From CAXMST01 sp038206985 (GTDB lineage: Bacteria > Actinomycetota > Thermoleophilia > Solirubrobacterales > 70-9): a stretch of 64,000 bases of DNA. Below are positions 15,669 to 24,792 of this stretch, piece after piece; within the stretch, counting starts at the first letter, position 1, and each line of letters opens with the position of its first letter. The notes under the pieces were generated by a model that was given only the letters and a program-made list of their open reading frames with translations, did not search any database and was not told the DNA's origin. Made by a program: the position numbers and the translations under genes. The stretch is from contig JBBRAH010000008.1 in NCBI GenBank assembly GCA_038206985.1, forward strand, positions 17,851-81,850, in the 5' to 3' direction.

Positions 15669-16589
15669 TCAGCCGGAAGCCCCGATGCGGGGAATGGCTT
15701 CCAGAGCCGCGTCGCCGACGGCAGCGAGGCTTTCGGGGCAGACGTGATCGAGGTTGTCCCTCCTGGTGTGCCAGTAAGCACCGGGCGGAGGGCCGGGGCC
15801 GTAGGTGAAATCAATCAGGTCCACGGCCGGGATTCCCTGATCCAGGAACGGCACGTGGTCATCACCTACCGGGGCGCTGGTGTCCCCGAACGGAGCGCCG
15901 CCCGCGGCATCCTCGAACAGTGCGTACAGGTCGGGATCGGAGTTCGCCTCGCGCGGGATCTCGAGGTCGCAGTCGCCGACCAGGTCGAAGAGGACCATCG
16001 CTTCGATCTCCTTCAAAGGCGGTGTGGCCTGCCGGTCCTGCTTTGCGTAGCGCACGTACTGGCGGCTGCCGCGCAGGCCGTCCTTGAAGAAGTCGCGGTT
16101 GCCGCGGGCCTCCTCGCCGTCGAAGAGAGCGATGGCGATCGAGGGGCCGGGCAGCGGCCGGGGAAGGGTGCGCGCCAGCTCGAGTACGACCGCAACGCCG
16201 CTGGCGCCGTCGTTGGCTCCGAGGATCCGCGGTTTGTCCTTGGTGTCGTGGTGGGCGCCCACCACGACGTACCCCGGCTGCTGTCCGGGAATGGTGCCAA
16301 CGACGTTCCGGTACGGGGACTGGATCCGGACCCGCTTGACCTCCGCCCGCCTCAGCTTCCCGGCGAGCAGGCGGCTCTGCCGGCGGTTGGCCCGCGAGCC
16401 GACGGGGCGCGGCCCGAGCGCGACCTGGGCGCGCAGGTCGCTGAAAGCGCGGTCGGCGTTAAAGGAACTACTCGGTCCGACGGCGGCGGATGGCTCGTCA
16501 TCGGCGCAGGCGGCGATCGCAACCGTAGCGCTCGCAAAAAGGGCCGCAAGCAGGAGCCGCCCCACAGTGACAAACCGTCGCCCGCTCAT
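15669..16589 (-). CDS. M28 family zinc peptidase, exported lipoprotein
   Basis: Aminopeptidase-type metallopeptidase of 306 aa. A signal peptide ends in a lipobox-like ASATVAIAAC. The two-zinc M28 site is visible: GAHHDTK, GANDGASG, DGEEARG, VLFDLVGD and DDHVPFLDQG. It probably trims N-terminal residues from peptides outside the cell. ATG 16589 is 7 nt from a TAACGT box (16602-16597) that overlaps the -10 of the divergent acyltransferase gene. A huge frame reading on to 18200 antisense to the acyltransferase is a shadow. Confidence 0.88.
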   Translation of the reverse strand: MSGRRFVTVGRLLLAALFASATVAIAACADDEPSAAVGPSSSFNADRAFSDLRAQVALGPRPVGSRANRRQSRLLAGKLRRAEVKRVRIQSPYRNVVGTIPGQQPGYVVVGAHHDTKDKPRILGANDGASGVAVVLELARTLPRPLPGPSIAIALFDGEEARGNRDFFKDGLRGSRQYVRYAKQDRQATPPLKEIEAMVLFDLVGDCDLEIPREANSDPDLYALFEDAAGGAPFGDTSAPVGDDHVPFLDQGIPAVDLIDFTYGPGPPPGAYWHTRRDNLDHVCPESLAAVGDAALEAIPRIGASG

Positions 16590-16595
16590 GCGTTG

Positions 16596-16602
16596 TACGT
16601 TA
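16596..16602. promoter_or_regulatory. Overlapping divergent -10 boxes (M28 peptidase / WS-DGAT)
   Basis: Only 18 nt separate the two divergent ATG codons. TACGTT (16596-16601, plus) sits 6 nt from ATG 16608 and TAACGT (16602-16597, minus) sits 7 nt from ATG 16589. The hexamers share five base pairs, so polymerase can occupy only one promoter at a time. Confidence 0.65.
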
Positions 16603-16607
16603 GCCAC

Positions 16608-18071
16608 ATGGCACAAGGGCACATGGACCGCCTGACATCGATCGACGCCTCGTTTCTGAGCAACGAGAGTGGCTCCAGCCACATGCACATCGGCGCCACG
16701 ATCATCTGCGAGGGACCGCCCCCCTCCTACGAGGATCTCCTCGCGCACATCGAGAGTCGGCTGCACCTGGTGCCGCGCTACCGCCAGAAGCTCGCCGTGC
16801 CGCCCGCGGAGACGGGACGCCCGTTCTGGGTCGACGATGCCGGCTTCAACCTCGCCTATCACGTGCGCCATTCGGCCCTCCCGGCCCCGGGCAGCGAGGC
16901 GCAGTTGCGCCAGCTCGTCGGTCGCGTCTTCTCCCAGCAGCTCGACCGCGGCAAGCCGCTCTGGGAGCTGTGGCTGGTCCAGGGACTGAAGCGCAAACGC
17001 TTCGCGCTGATCTCCAAGACCCATCACGCGGTCGTCGACGGCGTCTCCGGCGTTGACATCGCCACGGTGCTGTTCGACGTCAAGGCGCAGACGGAGCCAG
17101 TCGGCGCGCCGAAGAAGTGGAAGCCGCAGCCTGAACCGACGGGGAGCGAGCTCGCTGCGCGCGGCGTCGATGGTCTGGCGCGAACGCCCCTGAGGCTCGC
17201 GCGACGGCTCGAGTCGGCTCTGCGCCACCCGACCCGCGCGCTCGGCGAGGCCCGCGAGGCCGTCGAGGGGGTCGGCGACGTGGCCCTGGCTCTGGCCAAC
17301 CGCGCGCCCGAGGTCCCGCTGAACACCAAGATCGGCTCCCATCGCCGCTACCTGTGGGTCCGCAGCGACCTCGACGACCTCAAGACGATCAAGCGCGCCC
17401 TCGGCGGCACCGTCAACGACGTCGTCCTGGCCGTCGTTGCGGGCTCCCTCCGACACTGGCTGCACTCGCGGCGGGTGGACACCGACGGCCTCGAGTTGCG
17501 CGCGCTGGTTCCAGTCTCGATCCGCGGCCCCGATCACAGCGGCGAGCTCGGTAACCAGATCGCCGCGGTCCGGGGACCATTGCCCGTCTTCGTCGAGGAC
17601 CCGGTCGAAAGGCTCGGCGTGGTCCGCCAGGAAATGACTGAGGTCAAGCACTCCAAGCAGGCGATCGGCGCCGAGGTGATCTCGCGGTTCAACGACTTCG
17701 CGCCCCCGACGCTGCTCGCGCAGGCGGCCCGGCTGAACTTCTCGACCCGCCTGTTCAACTTGATCGTCACCAACGTCCCCGGCCCGCAGATCCCGCTGTA
17801 TGTGCTGGGCAGGCGCCTTGAGGACGTCTTTCCGATCGCCTTCCTGCCGCCGGACCACGCTCTGGCGATCGCGATCATGTCCTACAACGGCGGGATCAAC
17901 TTCGGGCTGCTGGCCGACTACGACTCGATGGAGGATGTCGACGCCATCGCGGCCGGAATCAAGCAGGAGATCGCGGAGCTGTTGCGCGCCGCCCGCGAAG
18001 TTGAGTCGATGCAGACCGAAGCGGACGACACCAACGCGAATGAGAAGGAGGAGGCGCCCAAGGCGTCTTGA
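16608..18071 (+). CDS. Wax ester synthase / diacylglycerol acyltransferase (WS/DGAT)
   Basis: Acyl-CoA-dependent acyltransferase of 487 aa that makes wax esters or triacylglycerol as storage lipid. The catalytic HHxxxDG motif is intact as HHAVVDG (139-145). Other family blocks are DRLTSIDASFL at the N terminus, VPRYRQKL, GKPLWELWLVQGL, GGTVNDVVLAVVAG, GNQIAAVRGPLP, and NVPGPQIPLYVLGRRLEDVFPI near the end. Length is as expected. The last 20 residues are acidic and unconserved. ATG 16608 follows TACGTT by 6 nt. Confidence 0.93.
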   Translation: MAQGHMDRLTSIDASFLSNESGSSHMHIGATIICEGPPPSYEDLLAHIESRLHLVPRYRQKLAVPPAETGRPFWVDDAGFNLAYHVRHSALPAPGSEAQLRQLVGRVFSQQLDRGKPLWELWLVQGLKRKRFALISKTHHAVVDGVSGVDIATVLFDVKAQTEPVGAPKKWKPQPEPTGSELAARGVDGLARTPLRLARRLESALRHPTRALGEAREAVEGVGDVALALANRAPEVPLNTKIGSHRRYLWVRSDLDDLKTIKRALGGTVNDVVLAVVAGSLRHWLHSRRVDTDGLELRALVPVSIRGPDHSGELGNQIAAVRGPLPVFVEDPVERLGVVRQEMTEVKHSKQAIGAEVISRFNDFAPPTLLAQAARLNFSTRLFNLIVTNVPGPQIPLYVLGRRLEDVFPIAFLPPDHALAIAIMSYNGGINFGLLADYDSMEDVDAIAAGIKQEIAELLRAAREVESMQTEADDTNANEKEEAPKAS

Positions 18072-18110
18072 GCAGCGCGCTCGAGTCCGCCGGGTGGAGC
18101 CGACAACACT

Positions 18111-18431
18111 GTGAGCAATGACGAACCAAGCCCTGGCCCCTTCAAGTACCACGTCGAGCTGACCCCGGCCCAGCTGAAGATCACCCATACGGCGCTGCAC
18201 TCACTGCTCGATGACTTCGGTCACGACCAGTCGGACGTGAATAAGGTGATCCGCGAGGTGCTCGACAAGCTGCCGGATGAGCACGCCATGCGCGCCATCC
18301 GGCTCGACACCGAACTCGCACGTGAGCTCAGCGGTGACCGCGGGGCGCCGCCGGTGCTCGCCGAGGCCGAAGCCGAGTCCGAGGACGACCCGGACGACGA
18401 CGACGAGGGCCCGCCGCCGGTAGTCGCCTGA
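18111..18431 (+). CDS. 106-aa conserved-looking protein, unknown
   Basis: Protein of 106 aa from GTG 18111. The first 75 residues are helical (LTPAQLKITHTALHSLLDDFGHDQSDVNKVIREVLDKLPDEHAMRAI) and the tail is extremely acidic (a run of Asp/Glu followed by GPPPVVA). No family recognised. It follows the WS/DGAT gene by 39 nt on the same strand and could be co-transcribed. Confidence 0.65.
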   Translation: MSNDEPSPGPFKYHVELTPAQLKITHTALHSLLDDFGHDQSDVNKVIREVLDKLPDEHAMRAIRLDTELARELSGDRGAPPVLAEAEAESEDDPDDDDEGPPPVVA

Positions 18432-18489
18432 GCGACAGCGCGTTGAGTGGCGATTGAGGTCGCCGCGCTAGCCTGCCGCGCTCCCTCCC

Positions 18490-19407
18490 ATGCCCCTCTC
18501 CGTACAGATCGGGCTGCTGCTCGCAGTCCTGACCGCCTTTGCGTCGGTCCTCGGCTTCCTCTACAAGCACCGCGGCGCGATCGACTCGCCCGATGTCGAG
18601 TGGCGTAAGCCGATCTCGACCTCGCTCAGTCTGTTCCGCAACCCGTGGTACGTGCTTGGCATCTTCGTCGCCACCGTCGGCTGGGGCTTTCACGCCGCGG
18701 CCCTGGCGCTCGCGCCGATCAGCCTCGTGCAGTCGGTGATCGCCGGTGGCCTGGTCCTGCTGACCGTGATCGCGGATCGGCTCTTTGCGCATAGCGTCAC
18801 CCGGCGCGAGTGGATCGGGGTCGGGCTTGCCGCTCTGGGACTCGCGTTCCTCGCAGCGACGCTGGAGGGCACCGGGGACGAGGCGCACTCCGACTACGAG
18901 TCGGCCCGTCTGCTCATCTATCTCGTCGTGGTCTCCGTCGCTGCCGTGGGCGCCGCGATCTACGCCGGTCGCACCCGGTATACGGGCGTGATCCTCGGTG
19001 CTTCCGCGGGCATGTTCTGGGCCGCCTCCGACACCGCGATCAAGGCGCTGAGCGGGGGGCTCGGCGAGGAGTCGATCCTGGGGATCCTGATTACGCCGCT
19101 GGCACTACTGATCCTCATCTATTCGATCATCGGCCTCACGGTCTCGGCCAAGAGCCTGCAGACCGGCAAGGCCGTGCCGGTCATCGCGCTAACGAGTGTC
19201 GCCGCCAACGGGCTGACGATCGCCAGTGGCCCACTCGTCTTCGGCGAGCCGTTCCCTGACGATCCGCTCGGGTTCACCGTGCGGATCCTCGCCTTCGGAC
19301 TGGTGATCTTTGCCGCCGCCCTCACTCCGGCTCCGGTCCGGGCGGTCGAAGCCGAGTTGCAGGCCGACCGAAGGACCGAGGCAAGGCCCGGGCCCGCCTC
19401 GGTCTAG
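18490..19407 (+). CDS. DMT superfamily (EamA/NIPA-like) transporter
   Basis: Membrane protein of 305 aa with nine or ten helices arranged as two similar halves, as in drug/metabolite transporters. AAALALAPISLVQSVIAGGLVLL and LQTGKAVPVIALTSVAANGLT are the matching hinge helices of each half. The pattern is close to NIPA-type magnesium transporters and related actinobacterial EamA proteins; the substrate is not evident. The C terminus is a short charged tail. It runs convergently into the MDR oxidoreductase gene with 7 nt between the stops. Confidence 0.78.
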   Translation: MPLSVQIGLLLAVLTAFASVLGFLYKHRGAIDSPDVEWRKPISTSLSLFRNPWYVLGIFVATVGWGFHAAALALAPISLVQSVIAGGLVLLTVIADRLFAHSVTRREWIGVGLAALGLAFLAATLEGTGDEAHSDYESARLLIYLVVVSVAAVGAAIYAGRTRYTGVILGASAGMFWAASDTAIKALSGGLGEESILGILITPLALLILIYSIIGLTVSAKSLQTGKAVPVIALTSVAANGLTIASGPLVFGEPFPDDPLGFTVRILAFGLVIFAAALTPAPVRAVEAELQADRRTEARPGPASV

Positions 19408-19414
19408 ATCCTGG

Positions 19415-20455
19415 TCAGGCCGAAGGCACCTCGAACTCGGGCTCGGCAATCTGGAGAATCAGCTTGCCGCGGTTGTCGCCGTCGAATAGCCGGTTGAGGA
19501 CCTCGGGGGTGTCGCTGAGCGAGCCCCCCACGAGCGTCTCCTCGTGCTTGATCTTGCCTTCCTGCATCCACGGGATCATCTGGCCCATCGCCTCGGTGGT
19601 GCGCCCGCCGTAGTCGAGGATCAGAAAGCCCTGCATCTTCGCGCGAGTGAAGATGATCCGCGGAAAGTTGGCCGGCCCGCGCGGCGCCTCGGACTCGTTG
19701 TAGCCGGCGATCATTCCGCAGACCGCGACCCGGCCGCCGATGTTGATCCGGTTGAAGACCGCCTCCATGATCTCGCCACCGACGTTCTCGAACTGCACGT
19801 CGACGCCGTCGGGCGTGGCCGCCTTCAGCTGCTTGCGCCAGTCCTCATCCCTGTAACAAACGGCCGCGTCGAAGCCCAGTTCAGAGGTCAGCCACTCGCA
19901 CTTCTCGTGGCTGCCGGCGATGCCGACCACGCGCGCGCCGATCGCCTTGGCAACCTGGCCGGCGACCGAGCCGACTGCGCCCGCGGCTCCGTCCACCACA
20001 AAGGTCTCGCCCTCCTTCAGCTCACCGACGTCGGTGACACCCCAGTACGCGGTCATGCCGGTCATTCCGAGGGCGCCGAGCATCACGGTCGGCGAGAGAC
20101 CGGTGCCGCGCGGGATGACGTGCCAGGGCATCTGGGCCTCGCCGGTGCTCGAGTACTCCTGCCAACCGGGGCTGCCGACGCAGAGGTCGCCGACTTCGTA
20201 GCTGGGGTCGTCGGAGGCGACGATCTGGCCGAGCCCGAGGCCACGCATGACGGCGCCGATCTCAACGGCAGGTAGATACGAATCACCGGCCATCCAGACG
20301 CGGTTGGTGGGGTCGAGCGAGAGGTAGAGGGTGCGGATGATCGCCTCTCCCTCCCCCGGCTCGGGAACCGGCGTCTCATCCTGGGTGAAGTTCTCGAGCG
20401 TGACGCGACCCTCCGGGCGAGAGGCGAGGAGCAGGCGGTGGTTGGTGGCGGTCAT
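19415..20455 (-). CDS. NADP-dependent MDR oxidoreductase (CurA / prostaglandin reductase type)
   Basis: Zinc-free medium-chain reductase of 346 aa. It has the N-terminal catalytic domain (RTLYLSLDPTNRVWM is a family signature), the Rossmann motif DGAAGAVGSVAGQVAKAIGARVVG, FENVGGEIMEAV, and the C-terminal FDGDNRGKLILQI. Homologs reduce the C=C bond of enones with NADPH. ATG 20455 has an AGAGG ribosome site 7 nt upstream. Confidence 0.9.
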   Translation of the reverse strand: MTATNHRLLLASRPEGRVTLENFTQDETPVPEPGEGEAIIRTLYLSLDPTNRVWMAGDSYLPAVEIGAVMRGLGLGQIVASDDPSYEVGDLCVGSPGWQEYSSTGEAQMPWHVIPRGTGLSPTVMLGALGMTGMTAYWGVTDVGELKEGETFVVDGAAGAVGSVAGQVAKAIGARVVGIAGSHEKCEWLTSELGFDAAVCYRDEDWRKQLKAATPDGVDVQFENVGGEIMEAVFNRINIGGRVAVCGMIAGYNESEAPRGPANFPRIIFTRAKMQGFLILDYGGRTTEAMGQMIPWMQEGKIKHEETLVGGSLSDTPEVLNRLFDGDNRGKLILQIAEPEFEVPSA

Positions 20456-20567
20456 CGGGTTCCTCTCGGGAGTGGGTGCGGGGGCCGGCGGGCGGCGGGG
20501 CCGCCCGATCCGGCCCGTCTAGCGTCCCACGATCCGGCGGCGGGTGCTCGCGCCGGGCCGCGGAGCC

Positions 20568-21527
20568 GTGAACTACTCTGCTTCGACCTTGAAGTGGAAG
20601 CGGGTCAAGAACAAGGATGTGATCGACATCCGCGGCGCCTCCGGCAGCTCCCGTTCGGGCGGCGGGCGCGGAAGTAGCTCCGCCTCCGGCGGTCCGCTCG
20701 GCGACCTCATCTCCGGAAGTCTGGGCAAGCTGGGCGGCGGCGGCGCGATCGCCGCCGTGGTCGTGATCATCGCGATCCAGGTCCTCGGTGGCGGGGGCGG
20801 CTTTGATCTCTCGCAGGGCCTCGGGTCCGGTGCGGCGGCGCCGGGCGCTGATAACCCCGCACCGATCCCTGCAAGCGAAGATCCCGACCGGGATCTCAAA
20901 GACTTCTCCACCTATGTCTTCACCGACGCCCAGGACACCTGGGAGGCGGTCTTCGAGGCCGACAACCGCCGCTACGACAACGCCCAGCTCGTTCTCTACT
21001 CGGGTGCGGTGAAGACCGAGGGCTGCGGCAACGCGACCTCAGCGGTCGGTCCGTTCTACTGCCCGGCCGATGAGCGCGTCTACCTCGATCTCGGCTTCTA
21101 CGGCGAGATGGAGCGCCAACTCAACGCGCCCGGCGACTTCGCCTGGGCATATGTGATCGCACACGAGATGGGCCACCACGTCCAGCAGCTCACCGGGGTC
21201 AGTGCCTCGGTGCGGCGGCTCGAGCAGGAGAACCCCGGCGACACCAACGAGCTGTCCGTCCGCCAGGAACTACAGGCCGACTGCTACGCCGGCGTCTGGG
21301 CCAGCACGGTGTTCGCAGAGGGGGACCTCGAAGACGGCGACATCGAGGAGGCCTTCACCGCCACCGAGGCTGTCGGCGATGACCGCCTCCAGCAGCAGTC
21401 CGGCGTCGCGGTGGACCCCGACAGCTTCACCCACGGCACCTCCGAGCAGCGCCGCGAGTGGTTCGACAAGGGCTACGACACCGGCTCAGCCGACGCCTGC
21501 GACACCTTCTCGGTCGACTCGCTCTAG
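20568..21527 (+). CDS. Neutral zinc metallopeptidase (YpfJ family)
   Basis: Membrane-anchored protein of about 319 aa. A basic start (KWKRVKNKDVIDIRG) is followed by a Ser/Gly-rich linker, one membrane helix (GAIAAVVVIIAIQVL) and a large outer domain with the zinc site HEMGHH and a downstream glutamate in RQELQADCYAG. FTDAQDTWEAVF and ACDTFSVDSL complete the family pattern. Function of the family is unknown. The start is uncertain: GTG 20568 is given, GTG 20544 extends the frame, and a GTG inside WKRVKNK is also possible. Confidence 0.85.
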   Translation: MNYSASTLKWKRVKNKDVIDIRGASGSSRSGGGRGSSSASGGPLGDLISGSLGKLGGGGAIAAVVVIIAIQVLGGGGGFDLSQGLGSGAAAPGADNPAPIPASEDPDRDLKDFSTYVFTDAQDTWEAVFEADNRRYDNAQLVLYSGAVKTEGCGNATSAVGPFYCPADERVYLDLGFYGEMERQLNAPGDFAWAYVIAHEMGHHVQQLTGVSASVRRLEQENPGDTNELSVRQELQADCYAGVWASTVFAEGDLEDGDIEEAFTATEAVGDDRLQQQSGVAVDPDSFTHGTSEQRREWFDKGYDTGSADACDTFSVDSL

Positions 21528-21548
21528 GGCCCGGGGTCGAGCCCGCCG

Positions 21549-22727
21549 CTAGTTCTGCTCCAGATACCGCTTGCCCTGACGCCGAACCACCTCGACGAGG
21601 TCACCGAGCGCGACGTTGGCGTCGAGCAGATGTAGGCCCCAGTCCGCAGTCGGTGAGGGGTTGAGCGTCTTTGCCCCGGCGATCGGCGAGATGATCAGCG
21701 AGCTCGCCCCGTCGGTGTAGTCGCATTCCGCTGTGTAGTGATCCTGCGGAACGAGCCAGGGAGTGTCGGCGGTTGGCGCCGGTCCGCCGTACATGATCTG
21801 GATCCCGAGCCCGAGCGTGCCCGGAAAAGGCTCGGTGCGAGCGATTGTGTGAACCGGTGCCGAGCCGCCGCCGAGCGACGCCGGATTGGTGCAGGCAACC
21901 TTGTAGTTGGCGGGGTCCTTCCCTTCGGGCACGGCGGAGAAGGCCCCGCCGATGCGACCGAACAGGGCGTCCTCAGGCGGGGTCTCATTGAAGGTCGAGA
22001 ACGCGATCACGCAGCCGATCTGGCGCGGCGAGGTGCAGAGCGACGTCTTCTGGAATGTGCCGCCCTTGTCCCTGCCCTTGCGTACCGTGACGTTGCCGCC
22101 GAGCAGGATCGCGGAGATCAGCTTCTTGCGCTGTGCCTTGTGCCCCTCGATCTCGGAGCTGAGCAGCTCGTTGAGCATGCCGGTGCCCTGCGAGTGGCCG
22201 ATCAGCACGACCCCACGGCCCTTGTTGTACTTGCGCAGGTACTTCTTCCACGCCCGGAGGACGTCGCGGTAGGCGAGCTCGAATGTCGCCGGGTCGACGT
22301 TGTCCGGATCGCTGATCCCGGCCAGCGTCGTCTGCCGGTAGATCGGCGCGTAGACCTTGCAGTTCTCCGAGTAGCGCGCCGCCTGGTACTGGGCGATCGC
22401 GATCTGCTGAGGATCGATGTCCTTGTTCGCGTTGGGAGTCGGCTGCTCGCTGACCGTCGGGTAAACGTAGAAGCAGTCGTACTTCGGCCTGCGGGCGTTG
22501 CGTGCCTTCTCGACGGTCGAGCTGCCGTCGCTGGTTGTGACAGTCGTCTTCAGACTGCCCTTGCAAGGGTTGGGCTTGGCCCCGGGCTTGCAGAGCCAGA
22601 CGGTCTTCGCGGATGCCGGCTCCGCGGCGAACGCGGCGCTGGTCACCAGTGCTGCGGCAAGGAGCAGTGCAGCCAGAACGGCGAGTCCGGCGCGCTGTGC
22701 GCCGGCAATGCCCGAAACGATCGACAT
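21549..22727 (-). CDS. DUF3089 secreted alpha/beta-hydrolase
   Basis: Exported protein of 392 aa with a Sec signal peptide (to about residue 40). The DUF3089 family resembles lipases and esterases. The nucleophile elbow is GHSQGTG; conserved elsewhere are KYDCFYVYPTVS, NCKVYAPIYRQTT and the late DHYTAECDY, whose Asp/His may complete the triad. Several cysteine pairs probably form disulfides. ATG 22727 has a GGGGGA ribosome site 5 nt upstream, so this mRNA has a leader, unlike many neighbours; a TAGAGT box sits at 22787-22782. Confidence 0.82.
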   Translation of the reverse strand: MSIVSGIAGAQRAGLAVLAALLLAAALVTSAAFAAEPASAKTVWLCKPGAKPNPCKGSLKTTVTTSDGSSTVEKARNARRPKYDCFYVYPTVSEQPTPNANKDIDPQQIAIAQYQAARYSENCKVYAPIYRQTTLAGISDPDNVDPATFELAYRDVLRAWKKYLRKYNKGRGVVLIGHSQGTGMLNELLSSEIEGHKAQRKKLISAILLGGNVTVRKGRDKGGTFQKTSLCTSPRQIGCVIAFSTFNETPPEDALFGRIGGAFSAVPEGKDPANYKVACTNPASLGGGSAPVHTIARTEPFPGTLGLGIQIMYGGPAPTADTPWLVPQDHYTAECDYTDGASSLIISPIAGAKTLNPSPTADWGLHLLDANVALGDLVEVVRRQGKRYLEQN

Positions 22728-22924
22728 GCAAATCCCCCAGTTCCCCGCCCGGCCCACCGCCAGACTCTCCGTCGCTGACTCTAGCGGACCGCTTTGGCGG
22801 CGCTAGCGACCGACCGGAATCGCGTCCTTCGTCCACGAGCATGGATTCAGGCCCGGCACGCTCGACCTCCCTCCAACCGGCGTCTTTGAAGACTCGCCGC
22901 CGACCGACTCCACCCGGGAGCCGC

Positions 22925-22976
22925 TCAGAACCCCAGCGCGAACTTCCCGTCCTCGGACATCATCTTTGGGGTCCAG
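22925..22976 (-). repeat. DUF59 3'-end repeat, copy A (left edge of array)
   Basis: 52 nt matching copy D at 47 positions. Read on the minus strand it encodes MMSEDGKFALGF and a TGA stop, one residue different from the intact gene (Gly for Ala). The last codons of the DUF2075 helicase gene lie inside this copy in another frame. Confidence 0.8.
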
Positions 22977-24792
22977 TCGAATCCTCGGCCTGTGGGGTCT
23001 TGTCCTTTTGCTCCGGCACCGCACCGGTGAGGTCCGGGTGCCAAGCAACCCCATCACGCAACTGCGCCTGATCGAAGAATGGGCGGAGATAGGTGCGGAG
23101 CGCGTCGTCACAGACGAAGACGAAGGTCCCGCATATGCCACGGGTGAGCAGGACCGCATAGATGTTTCGGACGTAGGCAAGGAGATCATCGTCGGAGTAC
23201 TCGATGCCGAGCATTCGGTTGTTCATCTTGCCCTGGGTGTCGTAGTAGCTACCCCGATCGAACACGACCCGAGCCAGCTCCAGGTCGTACTTCAGGTCGG
23301 GGCCGATGATCACACCCGCGTAGTTGAGGTCATAACCCTGAATCGTGTGGATTGATCCGACTTCCTCAACCGACCCTTCGGAAGCAACCCAGTCCTTGAT
23401 CACGCCGTTCCAGCGCAGCGAGACCCCGTCCACCAAAATGTCCGCGGCGTCCGGATCCTTCTTGCTCTTCCACTCCCAGGCGTACCCAGCGAGCAGACGG
23501 GCCAAGCCATCAGACGCGTCGAGGCGCATGATCTCGCTGTGCATGGCCCCCAGATCGTCGAAGAAGCGGAGGTCATACTCGTCGAACCGGTGGGGCTCGG
23601 GCTCAGGTGCCGCCTCGGTTAGGACGGCGCGCACATACCCCACGTAGTCCTCCCCCGCCCGGACCCGATGCTGAGTTCGCAGGCGGTGGAAGCGGCCCTG
23701 CTCCTCGGCTTCGGTGGTGACCCTGCCGAGATGTTTGCTCGGCAGATCCGACGGCCGCACCGTCTGTAGCACGTCAACGAACAGAATCTGGTGATCGCTT
23801 TTCGCACGGACCCAGTCCAGCTGTGTCTTGTCGAGGTCATCGGCTCCAAACAACCGCTCCGTGGTCTCCCGAAACTTGCTGTTGAGCGGGCCGGAGGCCT
23901 GGTTGGCGCGCTGATGCAGGCGATGGGTCTCGTCAACGATCAAGAGGTCGAACCGTTCTCCACTCGCTCCAACGTCGAACGGGGACAGTACGAGTGAGCT
24001 GTCGAGTCCGGGCGTCTTCTTGAAGACCCGCTTGATCGACGTCCGCAGCGACTGCTGCGGGATGACGAGCCCAATTCGGAAATCCTGCAGCCTCTCCGGG
24101 TAGCCATGTGCGAAGAACTCGGCGAATCTCGCGTCCTCGTCCACCGTTTCATCCGGCTCCGTCCGTTCGATGTCTCGAAGAAGCTTCATCAGGTAGACGG
24201 CGACCACCGTCTTTCCCGTTCCGGGCGCCCCCTCGACGACTGCGATCGAGCCCTCGCCAGCTGCCAGCGCAGCGAACATGGCTCGAACGATGTCCTCGAC
24301 CGAGACGGCCTGGTCTGGCGTCAACGCCTTGAACGGTGAGAGCTTGAACAGATCGCGGTTCTCGATCTCGGGGAGCGAGCGCGTGAACAACCCCTGTTTG
24401 CGGAGCTCTTCGAAAACCTCGGAGAACGACTGCCGATACTCGTCGCGCAGGTAGTAATTGCGATCGATCTGACCGGCGTTGCCGTTGAGCACCTCGTACT
24501 GCTCATCCCCAGCGAACAGGTTGATCAGACGCGACTCCAGGTCGAGGCAGGCCGACTTGTTGAACTCCGCGTCGATTACCACCCGCGCCTCAGACAGGGC
24601 TCCCTTGCGCGGCGACGCAAGATGGTCGCGCAGGCGCTTGAGCGCGTCACCACTCTCCCCGACATAGACGGAGCTTCCGCCGTTGAGTGTGTAAACGATC
24701 GGCCAGTTGCTGAGGCTCTCGTCGTCGAGCCGCTCGAAAGCCTCCACTCCCCGCCGCGTGAAGGGGATCCGCTCGACTCTAAAGTCGCTCAT
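22960..24792 (-). CDS. GIY-YIG nuclease fused to DUF2075 (Schlafen group 3-like) helicase
   Basis: Protein of 610 aa. Residues about 28-105 form a GIY-YIG endonuclease-like domain: IVYTLNGGSSVYVGES gives the two motif strands, with Arg in LKRLRDH and Glu in LDLESRL. Residues about 150-600 are a DUF2075 superfamily 1 helicase: Walker A GAPGTGKT (188-195), Walker B/DEAD-like LLIVDETHRLH, a TQHRVRAGEDYVGYV segment, HTIQGYDLNYAGVIIGPDL and VLLTRGICGTFVFV. Such proteins often occur in defence islands, but no specific system name can be assigned. It overlaps the MazG-like gene upstream by 14 nt. The C-terminal codons run into DUF59 repeat copy A, so its end was set or altered by the insertion. Confidence 0.85.
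   Translation of the reverse strand: MSDFRVERIPFTRRGVEAFERLDDESLSNWPIVYTLNGGSSVYVGESGDALKRLRDHLASPRKGALSEARVVIDAEFNKSACLDLESRLINLFAGDEQYEVLNGNAGQIDRNYYLRDEYRQSFSEVFEELRKQGLFTRSLPEIENRDLFKLSPFKALTPDQAVSVEDIVRAMFAALAAGEGSIAVVEGAPGTGKTVVAVYLMKLLRDIERTEPDETVDEDARFAEFFAHGYPERLQDFRIGLVIPQQSLRTSIKRVFKKTPGLDSSLVLSPFDVGASGERFDLLIVDETHRLHQRANQASGPLNSKFRETTERLFGADDLDKTQLDWVRAKSDHQILFVDVLQTVRPSDLPSKHLGRVTTEAEEQGRFHRLRTQHRVRAGEDYVGYVRAVLTEAAPEPEPHRFDEYDLRFFDDLGAMHSEIMRLDASDGLARLLAGYAWEWKSKKDPDAADILVDGVSLRWNGVIKDWVASEGSVEEVGSIHTIQGYDLNYAGVIIGPDLKYDLELARVVFDRGSYYDTQGKMNNRMLGIEYSDDDLLAYVRNIYAVLLTRGICGTFVFVCDDALRTYLRPFFDQAQLRDGVAWHPDLTGAVPEQKDKTPQAEDSTGPQR

Noticed and set aside
15669..18200. Very long minus-strand frame over the WS/DGAT gene
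   Set aside because: High GC gives long antisense frames. The plus-strand WS/DGAT has all family motifs, and only 15669-16589 of this frame encodes an M28 peptidase.
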